Part shown: positions 23,891-33,300 of the stretch, piece by piece
Layout: each line of letters starts with the position of its first letter
How positions within the stretch are numbered: the first letter of the stretch is position 1
Assembly: GCF_900128525.1 (NCBI RefSeq)
Contig: NZ_FQTQ01000189.1
Location: 1 to 39,868, forward strand
Direction of reading: 5' to 3'
DNA from: a methanotrophic endosymbiont of Bathymodiolus puteoserpentis (Logatchev)
Lineage (GTDB): Bacteria; Pseudomonadota; Gammaproteobacteria; Methylococcales; Methylomonadaceae
DNA: 39,868 bases
Notes under the pieces: model-generated
Database searches by the model: none
The model's input: only the letters and a program-made list of their open reading frames with translations
Told to the model about the DNA's origin: nothing
Program-made: the position numbers and the translations under genes

Positions 23891-25024
23891 ATGAGTATTT
23901 TAGCAAATTATGCAATGAACGATAATATAGAGCCTGTAATGAATTCTTCTAAAGAGACCATCACACAAAAACGTATCAATAATGCGAAAGCCTCTTACAA
24001 TGTGCGCAATGTTCCATTAGATATCGTGTCTTGTGTGTTAACAGGTGATGTACAACCTAATGCAGGAGACCTGGTGCTTGCTACCGTCACTAAAATTGGT
24101 CAACACCAGCGTATCGAATTGGGAAGTGGTCGTCGTGCGGGGCTTCACCTTGGTGATGAGATTATTGTCTGTTTTGGTTCGCGTTATGCGCCTGACCAAT
24201 TTGAGGCATTTGTCCCCGACTCGTTAGAATCTTGTCATTTGGTTGCAGCAGGTGGCGTGGCGGCGCGAAGCATCAATAGGCACAGTAAAATGAAACGTGC
24301 GACTGAAATACTACCTGTTGGCATACTAGCTGATGCACAAGGGCAGCGTATTAATATTAATGACTGGGCGATAAAACCTATGGCAACGGAACAGCCTCGC
24401 CCCTTTACGGTTGGCGTACTGGGAACGTCAATGAATGCAGGCAAAACTACGACTGCTGCCGGCATTATTTATGCTTTAAAAAAACAAGGCCTAAAAGTAG
24501 CGGCGGCAAAAGTGACCGGTACTGGTGCGGGTTTGGATCGCTGGAAAATGGTTGATGCGGGTGCGGATATTGTTTTAGATTTCACTGATGCCGGTTTGGT
24601 GTCTACTTTTGGTGTCCCTTTAGAGCAATTAGAGCTAACTTTAAGTTGTTTAATGGATCATATGAGTGCGATTCAGCCTGATGTGATTGTTTTGGAAATT
24701 GCAGATGGTTTATATCAAAAAGAAACCGCCGCATTAATGGCTTCTGATGTTTTTAAATCTACAGTCGATCAAATTGTTTTTGCGGCGGGTGAATCAATGG
24801 GCGCGAAAAAAGGCGAAACACTATTAGAGCGTGAAGGCTATTCCGTTTTAGCGGTTAGTGGCGCGATTAATGCCTCTCCACTTGCTAAACGTGAAGCGCA
24901 AGATGTATTGAAAGCCCCTATATTGCAACCTAAAGAAGTGGGTAAGATGATTTATGATGTGTTGTTATCAGAGCAATTGATTACAGATAAGATAACGCAG
25001 CTAACCAGCGTTAAAAGTCATTAA
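23891..25024 (+). CDS. P-loop NTPase of the dethiobiotin synthetase/DUF1611-like group
   Basis: The 377-residue protein has an N-terminal domain of about 170 residues (TKIGQHQRIELGSGRRAGLHLGDEIIVCFG..) and then a P-loop domain. Its Walker A motif is VGVLGTSMNAGKTTTA (about 177-190), with KVTGTGAGLDRWKMVDAGAD and QPDVIVLEIADGLYQKET following. The fold resembles MobB, dethiobiotin synthetase and DUF1611 proteins, which use ATP on small carboxylate substrates. I cannot name the substrate. It is the first gene of a four-gene plus-strand operon with an ABC exporter, a hydrolase and a porin, so it may make or activate the exported compound. The next start is 12 bp away. Confidence 0.7.
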   Translation: MSILANYAMNDNIEPVMNSSKETITQKRINNAKASYNVRNVPLDIVSCVLTGDVQPNAGDLVLATVTKIGQHQRIELGSGRRAGLHLGDEIIVCFGSRYAPDQFEAFVPDSLESCHLVAAGGVAARSINRHSKMKRATEILPVGILADAQGQRININDWAIKPMATEQPRPFTVGVLGTSMNAGKTTTAAGIIYALKKQGLKVAAAKVTGTGAGLDRWKMVDAGADIVLDFTDAGLVSTFGVPLEQLELTLSCLMDHMSAIQPDVIVLEIADGLYQKETAALMASDVFKSTVDQIVFAAGESMGAKKGETLLEREGYSVLAVSGAINASPLAKREAQDVLKAPILQPKEVGKMIYDVLLSEQLITDKITQLTSVKSH

Positions 25025-25036
25025 TCTATTTTTATT

Positions 25037-26740
25037 ATGGCAATGCCAAACATATTAACTGCTAGACGCAGGCGTTTATTTTTTAAATTAATCGTCATAG
25101 GTTTTGTGCAGGCGGGGCTGACTATTATGTCAGCACTATTGATTCGTTATGTTTTTGATCATTGGGTGACCCAAAGTCAACATACATTTGGTGAGCCAGC
25201 GCTTGTTGTTATTATCGCGTTAATACTGACGGCGGTTTTGGGCGCCTTAATGCGCTATGGAGAGCGTGTAACCGCTGAGCAATTAGGGCAAAACTATACT
25301 TATGATATGCGCCTAGCACTATATGATCAATTGGTTGCTATTGCGCCTTGGACCTTGCAAAAGCGTAGCCGTGGTGGGCACTTATTGCGTTTTATTGGTG
25401 ATTTAACAGCTTTGCGGCAGTGGGTAAGTCAAGGCTTAGCGACTTTAACGGTTGCGGTGGTCACCGCATTTTCTGCATTGCTTGTCTTGGCGTTTATTAA
25501 TGGCATACTTGCGTTCACGGTGGCCTTGATACTTTTTGTTGGTGCCGCTATTTCAATTGCTTCAGGACATAAAATACACGATAGGGTAAAAGAGTCACGC
25601 AAATTCAGGGCGCGAATTGCCGCAAATGTGAATGAGAAAATTGCCTCTTTGCCCGTTGTGCAAGTGTTTAATCAAGTACGGCGAGAGCGTCGCCGTTTGT
25701 CTAAACAAAGTGTCCGTTTGAAAAGAGCGATGATTAATCGTGCCAAAATTATTGGCCGTTTACGGGCGATTACCGAAGCAACTAATGGCTTTGCAACGAT
25801 TTGTGTATTATTTGTTGGCTCTTTTGAAGTGTCTCAAGGGCGTACGACGCCTGGTATGGTGGTCGCTTCCATGAGTATTCTGGGGATGTTGCTGCCCTCA
25901 TTTCGTAATCTAGGGCGTATTTATGAATATTGGCACAGTTATCGTGTTGCCCTGGAGCGTATTCATTATTTTATGAATACGCCTGAGTTAATTGTTGACC
26001 AAGAGGATGCACAGCGTTTAAGAGTGAAAAAAGGAAAAATTGAATTTAAAAATATCCATTTAGAGGCTATTTTCAATAATCTTAATGGCACGATACCGGG
26101 GCGTACAAAATTAGCCATTGTAGGCCCTAATGGCGTGGGGAAATCAACTTTAATGAATATGATTGCGCGTTTAGTTGATCCTGACTCTGGCGATATATTG
26201 ATTGATGATCAGAATATTAATGATTGCACTTTATCATCTTTGCGCCGCATCATGGGAATTGTAAGCCCTGATTTACCATTATTGCGAGGGAATATAGAGC
26301 GTAATTTACGCTACCGTTATCGTAAGGCCAGCGCGGAGGAGTTAGCCGATGTTTGTACCTTATGTGGTGTTGACAAAGTAATTGCAGACCTGCCCAAAGG
26401 TATGCAAACCCGTATTGTAGATGGTGGTATGAATCTTTCTTTTGGTCAGCGTCAGCGCATTACTTTAGCCAGAGCGTTATTGGGTAAGCCCAAAATTTTA
26501 CTGTTAGATGAAGCGGATGCAAACCTAGATTACAACTCTAAGAAGTTATTGGATGAAATTTTAGACAGTTATTCGGGAACCGTCATCATGATTACCCATA
26601 ATTTTGAGCGAGTTACTCAAGCTGACTTTGTTTGGTATGTTGCAGAAGGGCGTATTCTTGAGTCGGGAACGCCGTCTGAATTATTTGCACAAGAAAGTCT
26701 GACCGCTACTTTATTTAATCGTAAATTGCATGTCGCGTGA
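25037..26740 (+). CDS. ABC transporter half-exporter (membrane and ATPase domains fused)
   Basis: The 567-residue protein has an N-terminal six-helix exporter-type membrane domain (about 15-300) and a nucleotide-binding domain. That domain has Walker A GPNGVGKST (about 363-371), signature LSFGQRQR (LSGGQ variant), Walker B ILLLDEAD and switch histidine in MITHNF. The Q-loop and D-loop look normal, so it should form a homodimer. Homologues export peptides, lipids or small molecules; substrate is unknown. It sits between the NTPase and hydrolase genes with 12-bp and 9-bp gaps. The alternative ATG two codons downstream is equally possible. Confidence 0.9.
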   Translation: MAMPNILTARRRRLFFKLIVIGFVQAGLTIMSALLIRYVFDHWVTQSQHTFGEPALVVIIALILTAVLGALMRYGERVTAEQLGQNYTYDMRLALYDQLVAIAPWTLQKRSRGGHLLRFIGDLTALRQWVSQGLATLTVAVVTAFSALLVLAFINGILAFTVALILFVGAAISIASGHKIHDRVKESRKFRARIAANVNEKIASLPVVQVFNQVRRERRRLSKQSVRLKRAMINRAKIIGRLRAITEATNGFATICVLFVGSFEVSQGRTTPGMVVASMSILGMLLPSFRNLGRIYEYWHSYRVALERIHYFMNTPELIVDQEDAQRLRVKKGKIEFKNIHLEAIFNNLNGTIPGRTKLAIVGPNGVGKSTLMNMIARLVDPDSGDILIDDQNINDCTLSSLRRIMGIVSPDLPLLRGNIERNLRYRYRKASAEELADVCTLCGVDKVIADLPKGMQTRIVDGGMNLSFGQRQRITLARALLGKPKILLLDEADANLDYNSKKLLDEILDSYSGTVIMITHNFERVTQADFVWYVAEGRILESGTPSELFAQESLTATLFNRKLHVA

Positions 26741-26749
26741 GTTCGCATA

Positions 26750-27691
26750 ATGAAACAACATAAAATCATGAGCGCAAGTAAAGAAAAAAAACCTAAGGTA
26801 GTAAAGCCGATTACTGCGAATAGGCGTATTAATTGGCAAAAAAAAAGGATTAGGTTATATGCTTCCGAGCATTATCCGGAATTTAATTATCATATTTATG
26901 CGCCGTCATACGGTGCAGAAGGCTTGCCTGTTTTAGTCGCCGTGCATGGCATTTCGCACCGTGCTAAAGAGCAAGCGCGTGCATTTTCAGCGTATGCAGA
27001 GCAGTATGGCTTTGTCGTTGTTGCGCCCCTATTTGGTCGAAAAAATTTCCCAGCTTATCAGCGTTTAGGTATTAGCAAACAAAGCGTGCCTTGTTATTCA
27101 GATATTGCTTTAAATGCATTGCTAGGAGAGCTAGGCAAGCATACGGGAGCATTAACTCAAAAAGTGTCTTTATTTGGCTATTCTGCCGGCGGGCAATTTG
27201 TACACCGGTATGCTATGGCCTATCCTGAACGTGTGCATGCAGTCGTAACAGGTGCGGCTGGTTGGTATACTTTTCCTGATGTACATAAAAGTTTTCCACG
27301 CGGGGTATGTAACCGCTCTAAATTGCGCACGCTTGAGCTTAAGCCTGAGCAGTTTCTTAAAATTCCAATGGCAACTTTAGTCGGCGGAGAAGACAATCAA
27401 AATGATTCTGCTTTTAAGCGGTCTGCCTCGCTCGATTTGCAACAAGGCATCACTCGTATAGAAAGAGCGGAACGGTGGGTAAAAGCCATGCAAGAGATGG
27501 CTATTCATTATGGTTTTAATACTCGATATGAACACAATATAATGCCGTTATGTGGTCACTCTTTTTCTGATTGCGTTGAGTATGGCAATCTACCTGAAAA
27601 AGTGGTCAATTTTTTATTTGCGTCATGCTGTCAAAAATCTGTATTGCCAAACTCTCAGCTTACCCTAGAACATTTTCATTCCTTAGCTTAA
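26750..27691 (+). CDS. Alpha/beta hydrolase
   Basis: The 313-residue protein has no clear signal peptide and starts with a Lys-rich segment. The hydrolase core shows the oxyanion HG motif (VAVHGISH), nucleophile elbow GYSAGG with S145, an acidic GGEDNQND segment near 210 and a late histidine in LCGHSFSD (about 281). The layout resembles PHB-depolymerase or feruloyl-esterase-like hydrolases. It likely acts in the cytoplasm on an ester or amide linked to the product handled by the neighbouring ABC exporter. That linkage is inferred from the operon. Confidence 0.82.
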   Translation: MKQHKIMSASKEKKPKVVKPITANRRINWQKKRIRLYASEHYPEFNYHIYAPSYGAEGLPVLVAVHGISHRAKEQARAFSAYAEQYGFVVVAPLFGRKNFPAYQRLGISKQSVPCYSDIALNALLGELGKHTGALTQKVSLFGYSAGGQFVHRYAMAYPERVHAVVTGAAGWYTFPDVHKSFPRGVCNRSKLRTLELKPEQFLKIPMATLVGGEDNQNDSAFKRSASLDLQQGITRIERAERWVKAMQEMAIHYGFNTRYEHNIMPLCGHSFSDCVEYGNLPEKVVNFLFASCCQKSVLPNSQLTLEHFHSLA

Positions 27692-27712
27692 CTCGCTATT
27701 TTCGGATTATTT

Positions 27713-29092
27713 ATGAATTACCGTGTCACCTATCGGGCTCCATATTTTTGTTGGAAAAAAATATATTTGTGGCTTATTTTGTGCCTGCCTGTTGTTGTAT
27801 CTGCCGATGAAGGCCTAGACAAGCAGCGCATGTATGAATTGATTAAACAACAGCAAAAACTGTTAGAGCAACAGCAACAGCAAATTAATGAACTACGTGA
27901 TATTGTGCTTAAAGGGCAGAAACAGCAAGTACAAGTGAGTAAAAAACTGGATAAAACTGAGCGTAAGGTTAAAAAGATAGCAAGGTCTTCTGGTAAATTT
28001 AGTGTTAGCAAGAAAGGTTTGCGGGTGCAATCAAAAAGTGGTGATTTTTCTTTTCGGGCGGGAGGGCGAATTCATGCTGATTATGCTAATTATGCTGATG
28101 ATGTCACGCAGATGGGGAGTGGTGCGCAATTGCGGCGTGCTCGTATTTATTTTAAAGGCAAATTATTTCGTGATTGGGCTTATAAAGCAGAGATTGAATT
28201 TGCTGAAAATGGCAAGGTGGGACCTAGAGGCGTATGGCTGGCCTATAATGGCTGGAAGCCTGTTACTCTGACTCTCGGAAATTTTCAAGAACCTTTCAGT
28301 CTTGAGGAAATGACGGGATCAAATAATATTACCTTTATGGAACGCTCGCTTATAAATACCTTTGCTCCGAGTTATCACATTGGATTGGGTGCGAAAGGCT
28401 ATGGTCGTTTTTGGAGTTGGTCGGGCGGGGTTTTTGGGGACGCTTTTAAAAATAAAGATGATAATATTGATAATGGTTGGGGAATTGCCAGTAGAGCTAC
28501 TTTTGCACCGATATTGTCTGCTAAAAAATTATTTCATATAGGTTTTTCCAGTGAATACAGGCAAACTGATACCGGCAATCAGGCAAGAGTGCGTACTCGC
28601 CCTGAATCACACATTACCAACCGACGCTTGGTTGATACGCGAACTATTAAGAATGTTGATCATACCTGGTTATTTGGTAGTGAAATCGCAGCAAATTATG
28701 GCCCTTTTTCATTGCAGGGAGAATATATTCATAGTCAAGTAGCGCGTTTGCAAGCTAAAGATCTCGGCTTTGATGGTGCTTATGTACAGGGAAGTTGGTT
28801 TTTGACCGGTGAATCTCGCCCTTACAAGGTGAAAAATGGCACTTTTGGGGCAATTGCCCCCTTGCATGACTATGGTGCTTGGGAATTTGCAACCCGTTAT
28901 AGTTGGATTGACTTAAATAGCAAAGATATTACAGGGGGGCAGGAAAGTAATGTCACGGTTGGTTTAAATTGGTACGCTAATTATAATGTTCGCTTTATGA
29001 TGAATTACACTTTTGTGCAGGCATACCCTAATAGAAATGGCATAAATGAAAGCCCCAATATTTTTCAAATGCGTGGGCAGGTGATGTTTTAG
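27713..29092 (+). CDS. OprO/OprP-type porin
   Basis: The 459-residue protein has a signal sequence (about 1-30) and a Gln-rich coiled coil (about 40-85, LLEQQQQQINEL). It then has a beta-barrel of the phosphate-selective porin O/P family: FRAGGRIHADYANYADD, GAQLRRARIYFKGKLFRDWAYKAEIEFAENG, TLGNFQEPFSLEEMTGSNNITFMERS. The coiled coil probably makes a trimer. It ends in an amphipathic strand (FQMRGQVMF), as expected for an outer-membrane protein. As last gene of the operon, 22 bp after the hydrolase, it would give the system an outer-membrane channel. Specificity (phosphate, pyrophosphate or other anion) cannot be read directly. Confidence 0.88.
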   Translation: MNYRVTYRAPYFCWKKIYLWLILCLPVVVSADEGLDKQRMYELIKQQQKLLEQQQQQINELRDIVLKGQKQQVQVSKKLDKTERKVKKIARSSGKFSVSKKGLRVQSKSGDFSFRAGGRIHADYANYADDVTQMGSGAQLRRARIYFKGKLFRDWAYKAEIEFAENGKVGPRGVWLAYNGWKPVTLTLGNFQEPFSLEEMTGSNNITFMERSLINTFAPSYHIGLGAKGYGRFWSWSGGVFGDAFKNKDDNIDNGWGIASRATFAPILSAKKLFHIGFSSEYRQTDTGNQARVRTRPESHITNRRLVDTRTIKNVDHTWLFGSEIAANYGPFSLQGEYIHSQVARLQAKDLGFDGAYVQGSWFLTGESRPYKVKNGTFGAIAPLHDYGAWEFATRYSWIDLNSKDITGGQESNVTVGLNWYANYNVRFMMNYTFVQAYPNRNGINESPNIFQMRGQVMF

Positions 29093-29506
29093 AAGGCGTC
29101 ATTATCACATAAACTATTTATTTCCTCGCCTTAAGTTAGCCGTCCTATAAAGTGAATTAGGGGGGGGGCAGGTCTTTAGTTTATGATCGACTCTCTGCTA
29201 AACTTAATTTTTAAGTGTCATGGTTTAGGGTAAAGGTGGCAAAAGCTCTTAAGTTTGAATCTCCAAGCGCGCTCTATCATGTCACTACGCGCGGAAGTCG
29301 TATATGAGCATGATAAGGAAAGCTTCCTGTTTGATGTTTTCGAGCAATACAAGTGGTATGTTATGCGTCTTGTTTAATGGATAGTCACTACCAATTATGA
29401 GTTGAAACACCCGAGTCAAACCTTTCCAAAGAAATACGATAGCAGATCAAAGACCTTGCCCCTTATTACTAACACAAGGGGCAGTCAGTTATTTGAGGGC
29501 GATAAC
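29093..29506. other. 414-bp gap holding a transposase relic
   Basis: Apart from the decayed Y1-transposase at 29236-29460 I see only a run of nine G at 29161-29169, a possible slippage or sequencing-sensitive site, and no terminator with a clear U-tract. Confidence 0.5.
29236..29460 (+). pseudogene. Relic of a REP-associated tyrosine (Y1/IS200-like) transposase
   Basis: From the GTG at 29236 the frame reads VAKALKFESPSALYHVTTRGSR and then a stop. Other frames continue with LFDVFEQY, LMDSHYQL and VETPESNLSKEIRQQIK-like sequence. These match, in order, the N-terminal half of RAYT proteins (LYHVT-RGN, LMDNHYHLL-ET-NLS-MRQ). Several frameshifts and stops interrupt it, and the catalytic Tyr region beyond is missing. 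It would have mobilised REP palindromes such as those at 7359 and 36611. Confidence 0.7.
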
Positions 29507-29917
29507 TTAATCAGCAATTTTTAATAACCAGCCTTTTTGCACAGGACATCTTTTGGCATTTACACTGACTTGAATACGTGCCGCCGTATTTTCCAACGAT
29601 GTGGGCAATTCACCTTTGAATAAAATAAAGCCAGTTCTGACTTCTGAGGATACGGGGACTGGAATCTTTTTAGCCGTTACTTCAACATATTTAATTTCAC
29701 TTTCTTTGAGACCATTTACCCAAAACGAAAATTTGGCGTGAGGGGAAACAACCTCTAAATGTTTAGGTTTAACATGATTGATAATAATTGCTTTACAAGC
29801 ACTCTTACCACTTTTATTAACGCTGCTGCCATGCCCGCCATGCCCACCAGCTGCCATTGTATTGGTTGATGCGATAAGAAAAGAAATGAGTGCGGGAATT
29901 AATATGGACTTGTTCAA
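29507..29917 (-). CDS. Small secreted protein with His/Gly-rich N-terminus, unknown function
   Basis: The 136-residue protein has a clear signal peptide (about 1-22, NTMA-A). It has a short AGGHGGHGSS segment that could bind metal and a beta-rich body (FSFWVNGLKESEIKYVEVTAKKIPVPVSSEVRTGFILFKGELP). Two Cys (about 41 and 123) might form a disulfide. I do not recognise a family. It is transcribed on its own, away from the porin operon, with a gap to the convergent relic. Confidence 0.65.
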   Translation of the reverse strand: MNKSILIPALISFLIASTNTMAAGGHGGHGSSVNKSGKSACKAIIINHVKPKHLEVVSPHAKFSFWVNGLKESEIKYVEVTAKKIPVPVSSEVRTGFILFKGELPTSLENTAARIQVSVNAKRCPVQKGWLLKIAD

Positions 29918-30343
29918 TGTTCTGCCTCTATTATAGTGATGAGTTTAGTTGATGTGCGTAACTATGTGATGGCTATTATATTACGATTATAGAGGGATTA
30001 AAATGCGGATGTGTTATGAAAGACAGGCGGTGTGGAATAGCAAAGTTATAATCATGGCAAAAATATGGATAGTTTAATTAAACCTCTTACGACTCAAAAA
30101 ACCACCAATAAAACAGCTTATTTTGGCTGCCACAAAAGGTTTTCTCTTCGCCTTGTGTATTTTTCATCGTGAGCTATTAGTATCTAGTTATTTAAAATAT
30201 ATTGTATATCAATCGATTATGAGTTATTAGTCCTTAATTTAATAGCATTGAAGTAAACACTTATTTAGCTTGAGGTTTTCTTGCTTTGTGGAAATGAATC
30301 AAGCCCCGAGATCCGTATTCGTGACTTGATTCATTCGCTGTTT
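29918..30343. other. 426-bp intergenic region
   Basis: Contains the presumed minus-strand promoter of the small secreted protein and, near nifJ, an 11-bp inverted repeat at 30293-30335. No gene is visible. Confidence 0.5.
30293..30335. terminator. Perfect 11-bp inverted repeat downstream of nifJ
   Basis: AATGAATCAAG at 30293-30303 and CTTGATTCATT at 30325-30335 form a perfect stem around a 21-nt loop, 8 bp beyond the nifJ stop. A T-run (TTTTT) follows it only on the plus strand. For nifJ it would be a hairpin without a U-tract, so its role as terminator is uncertain. Confidence 0.45.
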
Positions 30344-33300
30344 TTACTGAAACTTTTCTGCCCGTTTAATTAATTTATCTAGATTTTTTTCATTTGGATT
30401 CCATGGTGTGCCGGGGTGAATAATCACCGCAGTACATTTTTCCGCTGCTTTGACAATATCTTCAAAGGTTCCAGCTGTTGGGTCGATGACGATGGCTTTT
30501 TTATCTTCGTTGTATTTGAAAATTTTCGGATTAATATCCACGCATTCATCGCAAGTCGTACAATCTGGTGTTTCTATCCAAACCGGTTCATGGCCACCCG
30601 CTGCTGGTGCCGCAGGGCTTTCCGCTTGTGGTGTCGCAGCGCCGCCGCTACTCTCTGCTTTAGCAGGGCTTGTTGGCGTTGGTGCAGCCACTTGCGGGGC
30701 ATTGGCTGCTGGTGCAGCGGCTAATGCTGATGCTAAGGCACTTACATCACCTCCATCTCCACCTGCTATTGACATCAAATTAGACGCAATGCTAGCTGCC
30801 ATTTCTGCTTTAGCTTGTGCGGCAATCGCGTCGGTATCAATGATCTCTTTATCCTCTCCTGCTAAGCCTTTGAGTGTACGCCAGAAGTTGCGCCGCTCAA
30901 TAGTGGCATGAACAATTTCTGGATCAATACCAACCCGTACTAAAGTATTAGAATCAGGGTGTACCGCATAGACATAGGGGGTATGGTCTGCCATATCATC
31001 ATGTGATAAATCAATAAATTCATGTAGCGGTACCATATCGTCGTGCCATTGTGAGGGCGCGATAAATTTAAAGTGCTTTTGGAATCGGCCTTCGGTCATT
31101 GCCCAGTCAGCAAAGGTTAATGGTACGGTCATGGTATCTTCTATGCCGTATTCATCAACAAATTGTAATTCATAGCTAGTCCAGTCTTTATCTAAGTCTG
31201 GGTTACCTTTTAAGGACATGCTTTTTTCCCAGGTATCATCTTCGCGTGGGTCATAAGTCATGAGAGGGTAGGCGCGTGCCTCAACCGCTAATTTGCTTTG
31301 CATATCGGCGGCATCATCGGCTACGCCATGTTCTGGCTGACAGACGGCATAAATATTAAAGATAGCTGGGCCGCGATAATTAAGTCCATCAATATAGCCT
31401 TCAATTAAATGGTTGGGGTGGGCGATTGAGCTTTGTAATGTGTACGTGGTTCTGTGCGCCATAGAAATTAAACTCATTTCTTTGCGTCGCTCTGTTTTTC
31501 CTTTCCATTCAGTACCATACGGCGCCATATCAGAGACTTGCCCTGTAAATCCTGAGGTACAGGCTTGACCGCCGGTATTAGAATAAACCTGAGTATCCAA
31601 GATCAAGATTTTCAGTGGCATACCGGACATAATGCTACGCGATAGGTTTTGAAAACCAATATCATACATTGCACCATCGCCGCCCACAGTCACAACAGGT
31701 GGGCACATTAAATATTCTTCTTCGCTGAATTGATGCCAGTCGAAGTATTTGAAAAAATGATCTGACTCGTCTTTGTCGTATTTGCCCGCAATTTCTAATT
31801 CCGCCATACGAATTGCTTTAAATCCTTCTGCCATTTTGATCATATGTCCTTCAAATACCCCCATGGCTAAAGAAGGTGCATCTTGGAAAAGATTATTTGC
31901 CCAAGGGAATGGGTAAGGGTTAAATGGGAAAGTGGATCCCCAAACTGAAGAGCAGCCAGTGCTATTGGTGATGCCCATTTCGACACGGCCATTGCCTGTG
32001 ACACCTTGGGTGTATTGCCATTTTAAGTGTTTTAATTTGGCGACAATTTGTGATGCCCATTTGAGCCATTTGGCATCAATCGGGTCGCTGGCTTTACCTG
32101 CGCTTAAAGACCTACTTAAATTAGTTAAGGTTAAATCGACATTTTTATTGGCATCAATTGCAGCTTCAACGGCTTCAATATCGCTAATATCCAATTTTTC
32201 AGATAATTTCAGGCGGATATGTTTTTCCATGCCGGTGATTAACTGTTCGATTTTTGCCACTTGTTTTTTTGCGCGTGGTTGCATTAAGGCAGTGACCGTG
32301 CCAGTAAATAAATGCACAATGGTTTTTTCGCCGCAGCCTAAGCAGGCGCCATCGCCACAGTTCATAGATGAATAAGTGCGTTTATCTAACATCATGGTTG
32401 TTAATGCACCGATTTTTTCGTCTAAATCATCAATACGTTTGTACTTAGGATTTGAGGTCGGTAAATCGTTCCAGTATTCCCAATCATTACGCAAAGTTTG
32501 GATGCTTTCGGGGGTTTGCGGAGTGGGAGCTAGTGCTTCATCAGGGCATACTTGGACACATTCCATGCAGCCTTTACAAGTCATTGGGTTGATAGTGATC
32601 GAGAATAAACCGCCATTGTTTGGTGTGCATTTATTGATCGCATCGTGATACGGCTTGGTAATGGCGAATTTAAAATCGCCCATGGCTTCTTTAAACCAAT
32701 CAAATTCTTGCCTTACTTCAGCTTGTTCAGGCTCGGGGTATTCTTTAATGGTTTCGCCGATGGATTTATTGAAAATCGGATCTAAAACTGTACCTTCAGA
32801 TTTATTGGCTGTTAATGCGTGATATTTTTTTTCTACAGTACGAATGGCTCGGCGCAAGTGTTTTACAGTTTTGCCGGTTTTTTCGATGCGCTTGATATTG
32901 GTTTCAAATACTTCGTTAACGCTGTTAATTAAGCCAGGAATCGCGCTATCAGGACAAACGGTATAACAATCACCACAGGCGGTACAATTTTCAGGTATCC
33001 ATACAGGGTGTTCAACACGAATTTGGGTCATATCGCGATAAATACCACTGGCAGCGGGAATAATACTGAGCGCCATAAACGGGTCCGCTAAATTATCATT
33101 AGCGCGACCATTAATATAGTTGGTGCCTGTTTGCTCAAAAAAGCGATGAATGTCTGAGGTTGGATCATCATTGGCTGGTTTTTGTAACAGCATTAGCGGC
33201 GCCGTTTTTTCTATTTTAACTGCCGATGGTGCTACATCACCAACCGTCATTGCTGCAACATCTAAGTGTTTGGTTTCAGTAAATCCACGCTGAACTGTAC

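Noticed and set aside
30416-30911. Plus-strand open frames opposite the 3' part of nifJ
   Set aside because: They are shadows of the Ala/Pro-rich linker of NifJ, which is clearly coded on the minus strand.
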